DNA of 14,283 bases from assembly GCA_016783345.1 (NCBI GenBank), contig JADHWT010000024.1, forward strand, positions 1 through 14,283, written 5' to 3'. The DNA comes from Candidatus Omnitrophota bacterium (GTDB lineage Bacteria; NPL-UPA2; BS750m-G34). The first letter of the stretch is position 1, and each line of letters opens with the position of its first letter. A model generated the notes under the pieces. That model searched no databases. It saw only the letters and a list, made by a program, of their open reading frames with translations, and was not told the origin of the DNA. Shown piece after piece: positions 1 through 6,289 of the stretch. A program made the translations under genes and the position numbers.

Positions 1-80
1 CCCAATATCCTTGGCCAGAGCGAAAAAATAGCTAAAAATATCGCAACAGTCTCCAGATGGAACAATTTACTCGTTTTCAT
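1..80 (-). CDS. Partial small membrane protein, N-terminus only
   Basis: The first 26 codons of a minus-strand reading frame that leaves the window at base 1. The frame opens with ATG at 80-78, and an in-frame TAA lies three codons upstream, so the start cannot be far off. The visible peptide begins MKTSKLFHLE. It continues with a hydrophobic stretch (TVAIFLAIFSLW, residues 11-22) followed by PRILG, which reads as a first transmembrane helix. A purine-rich GGAG (103-100) lies upstream, but it is about 19 bases from the ATG, further than usual, so the start is uncertain. Function cannot be told from 26 residues. The gene diverges from the metallolyase gene to the right. Confidence 0.45.
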   Translation of the reverse strand, partial: MKTSKLFHLETVAIFLAIFSLWPRIL

Positions 81-171
81 AATGGTTGATTACCACTCTC
101 TCCTTTAGATATAAATATACCACGCAATTGTGTAGTAGTCGAGAAAAAATTAAATGGACATATATTTTTCA

Positions 172-201
172 TTGGACAAGACTTTTAATGCGGCGTATAA
201 T
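172..201 (+). promoter_or_regulatory. Sigma70-type promoter of the metallolyase gene, likely leaderless
   Basis: TTGGAC (172-177) and a perfect TATAAT (196-201) are separated by 18 bases. Only six bases lie between the -10 box and the ATG at 208, so the predicted transcript starts at or next to the A of that ATG. No Shine-Dalgarno sequence is visible in front of the ATG. The promoter lies inside the longer in-frame extension that would start at 154, which argues against that upstream start. Confidence 0.55.
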
Positions 202-207
202 CTAACA

Positions 208-1587
208 ATGAAAAAGATGAGACTTATTGATGTGAAAAACCCTAATTTATTAAAAAATATATTCCCGCATACTGAAGTCCCAAAAATATTATTTGATGGA
301 AAGATATATGAAAAAATTGATGGAAAACTTGTAACTTTTAATCCGGCGAGTGTAATTTCCCGTGATATTTATATCACTGATACTACATTCCGGGATGGGC
401 AGCAGTCCCGGCCGCCTTATACAGTGGAGCAGATTGTGGATATTTATGAACTTCTGGCTAAGCTATCCGGGCCAAAAGGGATAATAAGACAGAGTGAATT
501 TTTTGTTTATAGCAAACATGACAGAAATGCTGTAGAAAAATGCCGGGCAACAGGGCGTCGTTATCCAGAGGTAACGGGCTGGATACGCGCAGATGAAGGT
601 GATTTAAATACTGTCAAGGAGCTTGGGTTAAAAGAGACAGGCATACTAACGTCCTGTTCGGATTATCATATATTTTGCAAGCAGAAGATGAATCGAAAAC
701 AGGCTTATGAACATTATACGAAAATCGCGAAAATGGCATTAGAATTAGGCATACGGCCAAGGTGCCATCTGGAAGATGTAACAAGAGCAGATATTGACGG
801 TTTTGTAGGGCCTCTTGTACAGCAGTTAATGGTTATTTCGAAGAAGGTGCCTGAAAAATTAAAAATAAAAATCAGGTTATGTGACACAATGGGTTTTGGA
901 ATATCATCTCCAGGCGTAAAGCTGCCGCGCAGTATTCCTAAACTGGTATACAGGATGATCCATGATTTCGGAGTGCCGTCTGAACGACTCGAATGGCATG
1001 GCCATAATGATTTCCATAAAGTCCATACAAATGCATCTACTGCCTGGATCTATGGAGCAGATTTACTTAATGCAACACTCCTTGGCATAGGCGAGCGTAC
1101 TGGTAATCCTCCTCTTGAAGGTGCAGTGTTTGAATACATGGCCCTTAAAGGTACGGCTAATGGCATGGATACACGGGTTATCACCGAGATTGCTGACTAC
1201 TACCGCCACAATGTAAGATTTAATGTTGCAGGCCGGTATCCCTTTGTAGGTCCAGATTTCAATAAAACAAGAGCCGGTATTCATGCATGGGGGCTACGTC
1301 AGGATGACCGTATTTATAATATATTTGACACCAACAAATTTCTAAATCGACCTGCGCAAATCGGAATAACTGATAAATCAGGAGCAGATGGTGTTGTACT
1401 GTGGGTAAACAATTTTCTTGGCTTCTCTGGTAAAGAAGCTATTGGTAAAGTGCCTCTTGTGAAAATTATGAGCTGGGTCAGAGATCAGTATGAGATACAC
1501 GGGAGGACAACTGCTATTTCTGACGAAGAGATGGAAGCGCTGGTCAAGAAATATTTACCAAAACATTACGCGCTTAAGCATAAATAG
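208..1587 (+). CDS. DRE-TIM metallolyase, Re-citrate synthase type
   Basis: A 459-residue Claisen-condensing enzyme of the isopropylmalate/homocitrate synthase superfamily. It most resembles the Re-citrate synthase branch known from Clostridium kluyveri, which makes citrate from acetyl-CoA and oxaloacetate. Numbered from ATG 208, DTTFRDGQQ (58-66) carries the DRE-type catalytic Arg and metal-binding Asp. HGHND (264-268) supplies the metal histidines, and GERTGN (295-300) closes the barrel. ILTSCSDYHIF (146-156) and the GPKGIIRQSEFF region (88-99) are typical of the Re-citrate branch. The C-terminal LeuA regulatory domain of true isopropylmalate synthases is absent, so leucine feedback is not expected. 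An ATG at 154 would add 18 residues, but the -10 box at 196-201 and the usual family N-terminus (MxLIDVxNP, at 217) favour 208 or 217. Automatic pipelines often mislabel this family as 2-isopropylmalate synthase. The superfamily is certain; the Re-citrate substrate is a strong inference. Confidence 0.85.
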   Translation: MKKMRLIDVKNPNLLKNIFPHTEVPKILFDGKIYEKIDGKLVTFNPASVISRDIYITDTTFRDGQQSRPPYTVEQIVDIYELLAKLSGPKGIIRQSEFFVYSKHDRNAVEKCRATGRRYPEVTGWIRADEGDLNTVKELGLKETGILTSCSDYHIFCKQKMNRKQAYEHYTKIAKMALELGIRPRCHLEDVTRADIDGFVGPLVQQLMVISKKVPEKLKIKIRLCDTMGFGISSPGVKLPRSIPKLVYRMIHDFGVPSERLEWHGHNDFHKVHTNASTAWIYGADLLNATLLGIGERTGNPPLEGAVFEYMALKGTANGMDTRVITEIADYYRHNVRFNVAGRYPFVGPDFNKTRAGIHAWGLRQDDRIYNIFDTNKFLNRPAQIGITDKSGADGVVLWVNNFLGFSGKEAIGKVPLVKIMSWVRDQYEIHGRTTAISDEEMEALVKKYLPKHYALKHK

Positions 1588-1603
1588 GCGTGACCCCTTT
1601 TTC

Positions 1604-2842
1604 TTATTTTTTTGGGGAATAATATTTTTTACCTTTAAGATTTTCAGGCATATACTCCTGTTTGGGACTCTCAGGGGATTTCCACGGATATCGAACATGC
1701 CCTTTACCATATCCCAGTCCTTTCATAACCTTATTTACCGGATTACGCAAATGCAAAGGAATTGGGCCAAGCCGTTCTTTATCAATATCAGCGATGGCAG
1801 ATAGTATCGCCTCGGCGCATGCATTGCTTTTAGGGGCAGTAGATAAATATATTGCCGTCTGTCCAAGCATATACTGCGCCTCCGGCATACCTACCATATG
1901 GACTGCCTGCATGCAAGAGGTCGCTAAAACCAGCGCATGAGGGTCAGCATTTCCGATATCCTCTGAAGCAAATATAACCATACGCCGCGCAATAAATATA
2001 GGATCTTCTCCGGAAACAATCATTCTTGCAAGATAATGTAAGGCGGCATCAGGCTGGCTGCCCCGCATAGATTTTATAAATGCGGATACCGTATCATAGT
2101 GCCAATCTCCTTTTTTGTCATAATAAACAGCTTTCTTTTGAACAGCATCTTCTGCTATTTTAAGCGTGATATGTTTAGCGGTAAATGCAGCCAATTCTAA
2201 TGCATTGAGCGCAGTTCTGGCATCGCCATTCGCCTGCTTAACTATGTGCGTTACTGCTTCCTTATCTATTGCATGCTCAGGATATTCTTTAAGGGCATGG
2301 TCAATAATAATTTTAATTTCTTCATCTTTAAGTGAATTAAACGTATATACCTGGCTCCTGGATATTAATGGGGCATTGATTTCAAAGCCGGGATTTTCAG
2401 TTGTGGCGCCGACAAGAATAATTGTCCCGTTCTCTACAAATGGAAGAAATGCATCCTGTTGGGCTTTATTAAACCTATGAATTTCATCTACGAATAGTAT
2501 TGTCCTTTTTGAATATATCTTAATTCTCTCGCCTGCTTCTTTAGTTACTCTTCTAACATCCGCGACACCTGATGTAACTGCTGAGAATTGCACAAAATGC
2601 GATTTAGTATACTTGGCGATAAGTCTGGCCAGTGTAGTTTTGCCGCACCCCGGTGGGCCCCATAACATAATCGATCTTAGCTCCCCGGTTTCTATCATTT
2701 TTCTGAGTGGTTTATCTTTCCCGAGGATATGCTCTTGCCCGACAAATTCTTTTAATGATGAGGGGCGCAGCCTATCTGCCAATGGGACAAAAGAATCTTT
2801 TATTTTCTCAAACTGTTCATCAAATAATGTTCTTTCATTCAT
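1604..2842 (-). CDS. rarA: RarA/MgsA replication-associated AAA+ ATPase
   Basis: A 412-residue clamp-loader-like ATPase of the RarA (MgsA, Mgs1/WRNIP1) family, a cytoplasmic protein acting at stalled replication forks and single-strand DNA gaps. Visible motifs are the N-terminal LADRLRP and FVGQEHILG (21-41), Walker A GPPGCGKTT (62-70), Walker B ILFVDEIHR (115-123), sensor 1 GATTENP (145-151) and an SR arginine finger (161-162). The C-terminal tetramerisation region ends with the family's GYGKGH and KGKKYY signatures. Length is normal. The start follows GAGGA (2857-2853) at good spacing, and the gene begins 12 bases after the DUF401 gene, so it is probably cotranscribed with DUF401 and yjbQ. 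The 3' end faces the metallolyase gene with a gap of only 16 bases. Confidence 0.95.
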   Translation of the reverse strand: MNERTLFDEQFEKIKDSFVPLADRLRPSSLKEFVGQEHILGKDKPLRKMIETGELRSIMLWGPPGCGKTTLARLIAKYTKSHFVQFSAVTSGVADVRRVTKEAGERIKIYSKRTILFVDEIHRFNKAQQDAFLPFVENGTIILVGATTENPGFEINAPLISRSQVYTFNSLKDEEIKIIIDHALKEYPEHAIDKEAVTHIVKQANGDARTALNALELAAFTAKHITLKIAEDAVQKKAVYYDKKGDWHYDTVSAFIKSMRGSQPDAALHYLARMIVSGEDPIFIARRMVIFASEDIGNADPHALVLATSCMQAVHMVGMPEAQYMLGQTAIYLSTAPKSNACAEAILSAIADIDKERLGPIPLHLRNPVNKVMKGLGYGKGHVRYPWKSPESPKQEYMPENLKGKKYYSPKK

Positions 2843-2854
2843 ACTTTTTTATCC

Positions 2855-4096
2855 TCACACGCCTCCATAAAGGAAAAAGAGAATAATTAATCCCGCGAAG
2901 AGAAGAAGGAGTGGCAGCAGAAGCTCCCGATAAATCTTGACCAGGCTAACCTTAAAATAATCACGGCTTAAGATAAGACAGATATGCACAGGAGATGAGA
3001 GGACTCCTAAATATCCACATCCAAAGGCTAAGATTACATATTGAATATAGGAAGCGGGGTCACCAGGAAGAAGGGAGATTACCAGTGGAAAGGATGCCCC
3101 TACAAAGCCGACAGTTATTCCGGTTACGAGCCCTGCAAGGAACGGAAGGAACATAATCATAAGAAGTGAGGGGATACCATAAGAATAGAGGTCTCCCTTA
3201 ATTCCTACTAAAGCATGGCTATCATCGAGAACTCCTCTAAATACCATAATCCCTACACCCAGGATAAACATCGAGAGGTTTGCCTTATCGAAAATGATCC
3301 TCCCCATTTTATTAAAAGGGATTCGATTCATAACACATGCCCAGACTATAGAAATAAATAAAGATATAAGAAGGCTCAAATTTTGATTGATGTTGAAACC
3401 CCGGCGGAGTATTAAGATCAGGGCAATCACCAGAAGAATGGGAGAAATCTCCCAGGCAAAATTTTTTCCCTGGGAAAGCCTGATTTTAGACTCTGCCTTT
3501 TTATCTCTCAGAATAAAAAGAAATCCCAGACCGATGGTGAGAAAGGTAAGGGGTAGCTGTCTTAAAATAAATTCTGTCAATTGGATATTGGTAAGGGAAA
3601 TAACCATAATAACTCCGGGATAGAGAGGCCAGCAATATTCCCAGACGTGCCGAAACCAATAGTTGGCAGCTGCTTTTACCTCAGGAGTTATTGTCCTTTT
3701 CTGGGAGGCAGCTTCTACCATGGGGGCAGAGAATATTGCTCCTCCAGGCATAGGCAATAATCCAATTATAGCCGGGAGAAAGGCCAGAGAGAGATTTCCC
3801 TTTCCCACTACACTGCTAAAGGTAGAGACTATTCTCTGGAGTTGTCCCCCCTCTTTCATTGTCCGGGATAAGATAAGAATAAAGAAGATGATAAAGCAGA
3901 GAAATAGGGTAGTAGAGGCCTTAGCTGAATTTAACATAGATACAAAAACTTCTTTAAAGGGCATTTCAAACCAAAGCCCTAAAAGAAGGCTGGCCACAAG
4001 GAGAATATATCCCATTGGCCATTTCCACCTTCCCAGAAGGAGGATTAGCGCGAAGATAAGTAAAATTTTAGCCAGGGGAGAAATAGCAAAAATCAT
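2855..4096 (-). CDS. DUF401 family integral membrane protein, transporter-like
   Basis: A 413-residue polytopic membrane protein with about ten hydrophobic segments spread over its whole length. It matches the DUF401 family, whose function is not established but whose layout resembles GntP/ion-transporter-type permeases. Family marks include LPMPGGAIFSAPMVEA (about 114-129), the aromatic stretch YWFRHVWEYCWPLYPGV (about 146-162) and a Gly/Pro-rich C-terminal half (GLVTGITVGFVGASFP). The paired PMPGG and GxTVGFVGAS motifs could be the two re-entrant loops of an inverted-repeat transporter; that is inference. The ATG overlaps the yjbQ stop as ATGA, with no good ribosome-binding site, so translation is probably coupled to yjbQ. 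rarA follows 12 bases later. No substrate can be named. Confidence 0.8.
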   Translation of the reverse strand: MIFAISPLAKILLIFALILLLGRWKWPMGYILLVASLLLGLWFEMPFKEVFVSMLNSAKASTTLFLCFIIFFILILSRTMKEGGQLQRIVSTFSSVVGKGNLSLAFLPAIIGLLPMPGGAIFSAPMVEAASQKRTITPEVKAAANYWFRHVWEYCWPLYPGVIMVISLTNIQLTEFILRQLPLTFLTIGLGFLFILRDKKAESKIRLSQGKNFAWEISPILLVIALILILRRGFNINQNLSLLISLFISIVWACVMNRIPFNKMGRIIFDKANLSMFILGVGIMVFRGVLDDSHALVGIKGDLYSYGIPSLLMIMFLPFLAGLVTGITVGFVGASFPLVISLLPGDPASYIQYVILAFGCGYLGVLSSPVHICLILSRDYFKVSLVKIYRELLLPLLLLFAGLIILFFLYGGV

Positions 4097-4482
4097 ACTA
4101 TCTTGACCCAGACTTCTCTATGACGCGGGCCGTCGCTTTCGCAGAAATATATCCCCTGCCATGTCCCAAAAGCGAGACTCCCGCCTTGGACTATGACAGA
4201 CAATGATGAACCAAACAAAGATGATTTAATATGGCTATCCGAATTTCCTTCGCTATGCGAATATCCCGCGCCTTCCGGCAAAAGTTTTTTTAGAGTATTC
4301 GTAATATCGCGCGTTACAGAAGGATCAGCATTTTCATTGATGGTAAGGCCTGCAGTCGTATGGGGGCAGAATATAAAACACATCCCGCTCTTTACCCTGC
4401 CTTTACTTACGATTGCTTGGACCTTATCTGTTATATCAAGAAGCTCTGCTCGATGATTTGTTTTTATACTAATCTTTTCCAT
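4093..4482 (-). CDS. yjbQ: YjbQ/UPF0047 family protein
   Basis: A 129-residue protein of the YjbQ (UPF0047) family, small cytoplasmic beta-rich proteins that form trimers. Weak thiamine-phosphate synthase activity has been described for E. coli YjbQ, but the true role is unsettled. Conserved blocks are FCPHTTAGLTINENAD (38-53), HSEGNSDSHIKSSLFG (76-91), GTWQGIYFCE (106-115) and DGPRHREV (117-124). The histidines H41, H76, H84 and H121 are the conserved putative metal or active-site residues. Full length for the family. A GGGAGGGG ribosome-binding site lies 13 bases upstream (4503-4496). It is the first gene of yjbQ-DUF401-rarA and overlaps DUF401 by four bases. Confidence 0.93.
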   Translation of the reverse strand: MEKISIKTNHRAELLDITDKVQAIVSKGRVKSGMCFIFCPHTTAGLTINENADPSVTRDITNTLKKLLPEGAGYSHSEGNSDSHIKSSLFGSSLSVIVQGGSLAFGTWQGIYFCESDGPRHREVWVKIV

Positions 4483-4532
4483 ATTTTACACACACCCCTC
4501 CCCTTTGCTGTTCAAAGTAAAATGGGTTAAAA

Positions 4533-4538
4533 ATTATA
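4533..4538 (-). promoter_or_regulatory. Possible -10 box for yjbQ-DUF401-rarA
   Basis: A perfect TATAAT (minus strand, 4538-4533) lies about 50 bases before the yjbQ start, in the 96-base gap after csp. It would give a leader of about 44 bases containing the GGGAGGGG ribosome-binding site. No good -35 hexamer or TGn extension is present, so support is moderate only. Confidence 0.35.
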
Positions 4539-4578
4539 TTGAAAAGCTAATTTTGAGGATCTTCGTTGCTAGATAGCC

Positions 4579-4776
4579 TTAAACTACTTTTACATCTGCC
4601 GCCTTAGGGCCCTTAGGTCCTTCCTCGGTAGTGAATTCTACAGTAGTACCTTCTTGTAAATTATCAATGCTTACTCCTCCGAGAGAAGAACTATGGAAAA
4701 AAATTTCTTTTCCATTTTCCGCACTGATGAATCCAAATCCACGCTCGCGGATTATCTTTTTTATCGTTCCTTTCAT
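4579..4776 (-). CDS. Cold-shock domain protein (CspA family)
   Basis: A 65-residue single cold-shock domain, a cytoplasmic five-stranded OB-fold protein that binds single-stranded RNA and DNA and melts secondary structure. RNP1 is RGFGFI (12-17) and RNP2 is IFFHSS (25-30). The usual KWFN after the first strand is replaced by KKIIRE, a common variant. The strong ribosome-binding site AAGGAGGTGAT (4791-4781) sits five to ten bases before the ATG and fixes the start. The gene stands alone between yjbQ and the phosphohexomutase gene, with its own promoter and a long hairpin-bearing leader, as expected of a regulated cold-shock gene. Confidence 0.95.
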   Translation of the reverse strand: MKGTIKKIIRERGFGFISAENGKEIFFHSSSLGGVSIDNLQEGTTVEFTTEEGPKGPKAADVKVV

Positions 4777-4796
4777 TTATATCACCTCCTTAATGA

Positions 4797-4870
4797 GCCC
4801 ACAACTTAGCGAAGCTAAGTTGTTTGGGCGAATTAATCCCGAAGTCGCGACATCTTCTGCGACAAGGGAT
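4797..4870 (-). promoter_or_regulatory. Structured 5' leader of csp with two hairpins
   Basis: Two inverted repeats fill the csp leader. The proximal one pairs ACAACTTAGC (4801-4810) with GCTAAGTTGT (4814-4823) around a three-base loop. It is extended by GCCC (4797-4800) with GGGC (4826-4829) across a two-base bulge, and ends six bases before the ribosome-binding site. The distal one pairs ATCCC (4836-4840) with GGGAT (4866-4870) and GTCGC (4844-4848) with GCGAC (4859-4863), around an internal loop and a ten-base end loop. Neither is followed by a T run on the minus strand, so they are not terminators. A role in temperature-dependent translation or mRNA stability is inferred. Confidence 0.55.
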
Positions 4871-4883
4871 ACTCCATGCTCGA

Positions 4884-4912
4884 ATTATACCACATTCCCA
4901 TATCTTTTTCCA
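4884..4912 (-). promoter_or_regulatory. csp promoter with extended -10
   Basis: On the minus strand, TGGTATAAT gives an extended -10 (TATAAT at 4889-4884). A weak -35 (TGGAAA, 4912-4907) lies 17 bases upstream. Predicted transcription starts near 4877, giving a leader of about 100 bases. The promoter lies directly after the phosphohexomutase stop at 4928. Confidence 0.6.
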
Positions 4913-4927
4913 CTAAAATTTTATCTC

Positions 4928-6289
4928 TTACCCCACCTCAGCTAAGGTAGATTGGACAAACGAGATAAATTTATGGCAGATTGCCTTGGCGCGTGAAACA
5001 GTTTTTGCTTCAGCAATGACGCGTATAACCGGTTCAGTTCCCGAAGGGCGGATATGCACCCAGGCATTTGACCAGTTTATCTTTATCCCTTCCATGAGAT
5101 CCAGTTTCTCGTTTCTAAAGGCCTTGCGGATCGCCTGGATTGCCATATTGCTTTTCTCCAGAGGACAGTCTATTTTCATTTTAACAATATGGTATGTTGG
5201 CAATGCCCGGGCTAATTGAGATATCTTTTTGCCGGTTTTGGCCATATACTCAAGGATGCGTCCTATACCAATAAAGGAATCGCGGCAGAGATGCACCCGC
5301 GGGTCAATAATACCGCCATTACCCTCTCCTCCGATAATGGCATGCTCTTTTTTCATGGTCTCGGCTACATTCACCTCCCCCACTTTTGTCCTGATTACCT
5401 GCACTTTATAGCGTTTAGCAATATCATCAATAAGACGTGAGGTTGAAAGATTACAGACTACCTTACCTCTACGCTTCGCAGAAAGCATATGTTCTACAAT
5501 TAAGGCCAGGGAGTATTCTTCGCCAAGAATATCCCCTTTTTCCGAGACTACAGCAACTCTGTCCGCGTCCGCGTCCTGGGCAAAACCGATATCAGCCCCC
5601 CGTTTTTTAACAACCCTGCTTAATTCCCCGAGATTAACAAATATCGGCTCCGGGTTATGCGGGAAAAGACCATTCGGCTTACAATGTATTTTTATGATAT
5701 CACAATTAAGTTCTTCTAAAAGAAGCGGTGTCATAATCGAGCCAGCGCCGTTACAGCAGTCCAGAGCGACTTTGAATTTCTTTTTCCGAATTGCTTCAAC
5801 ATCAATATTGTGGAGGACACGCTTAAGATGCCGCGCGATAGCAGAGCTGTCGAGTTTCACTTCTTTAATCTCGTTCCAGCGGACCTTTTTAAAATTACCG
5901 CGATAATAAATATTCAAAAAATCATTGGCCTGCCTGTTATTTAAAAAAAGCCCTCCCCTTTTAAAAAATTTCAAGGCATTCCATTCGATTGGATTATGGC
6001 TGGCTGAGACTACGATCCCCCCGCTCGCCTTTAGCTCTTCAACCATAAGCTGGCAGGATGGGGTCGCGGCAATACCGATATCTATAATCTGGCAGCCTGT
6101 AGAGAGGAGTCCGCCAAATACAGAATGTTTGACCATCTCGCCCGAGACCCTGGTATCCCGGCCGATAGCTACCTTACCGGATTTTACATAAGTTCCGAAG
6201 GCGGCCCCAAAACGGGTTAGGATTTCAGGGGTAAGGGTTTCACCAACAATTCCTCTGACTCCGGAGACACTTATAATAAGGGAGGACAA
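4928..6289 (-). CDS. glmM: Phosphohexomutase, probable phosphoglucosamine mutase
   Basis: A 453-residue alpha-D-phosphohexomutase that moves phosphate between C6 and C1 of a hexose. It is probably glucosamine phosphate (GlmM, toward UDP-GlcNAc for the cell wall), though phosphoglucomutase or phosphomannomutase activity cannot be excluded. The four family loops are present: SASHNP (95-100) with phospho-acceptor Ser97, metal loop DADADR (239-244), sugar loop GEGNGG (321-326) and phosphate-binding RPSGTEP (414-420). The sugar loop is GEGNGG rather than the GEQSGH of E. coli-type GlmM; it is common in archaeal and other bacterial members. The N-terminus SLIISVSGVRGIVG fits the family. It forces a TTG start (6289-6287) with no clear ribosome-binding site, lying inside the last 19 bases of rpsA, so translation is probably coupled to rpsA. 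Confidence 0.85.
   Translation of the reverse strand: MSSLIISVSGVRGIVGETLTPEILTRFGAAFGTYVKSGKVAIGRDTRVSGEMVKHSVFGGLLSTGCQIIDIGIAATPSCQLMVEELKASGGIVVSASHNPIEWNALKFFKRGGLFLNNRQANDFLNIYYRGNFKKVRWNEIKEVKLDSSAIARHLKRVLHNIDVEAIRKKKFKVALDCCNGAGSIMTPLLLEELNCDIIKIHCKPNGLFPHNPEPIFVNLGELSRVVKKRGADIGFAQDADADRVAVVSEKGDILGEEYSLALIVEHMLSAKRRGKVVCNLSTSRLIDDIAKRYKVQVIRTKVGEVNVAETMKKEHAIIGGEGNGGIIDPRVHLCRDSFIGIGRILEYMAKTGKKISQLARALPTYHIVKMKIDCPLEKSNMAIQAIRKAFRNEKLDLMEGIKINWSNAWVHIRPSGTEPVIRVIAEAKTVSRAKAICHKFISFVQSTLAEVG

Noticed and set aside
154..207. Upstream ATG at 154 as the start of the metallolyase
   Set aside because: A good promoter lies inside this stretch, no ribosome-binding site precedes it, and the family N-terminus fits 208 or 217.
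1588..1622. CCCC, a T-rich stretch and GGGG between the metallolyase and rarA ends, as a two-way terminator
   Set aside because: The stem is only four base pairs around a loop of 16 or 17 T-rich bases, and it overlaps the end of rarA. Too weak to call.
3663..4106. A 147-codon plus-strand open frame opposite the DUF401 gene
   Set aside because: It is antisense to a hydrophobic membrane protein with conserved family motifs. The translation is basic and without recognisable domains.
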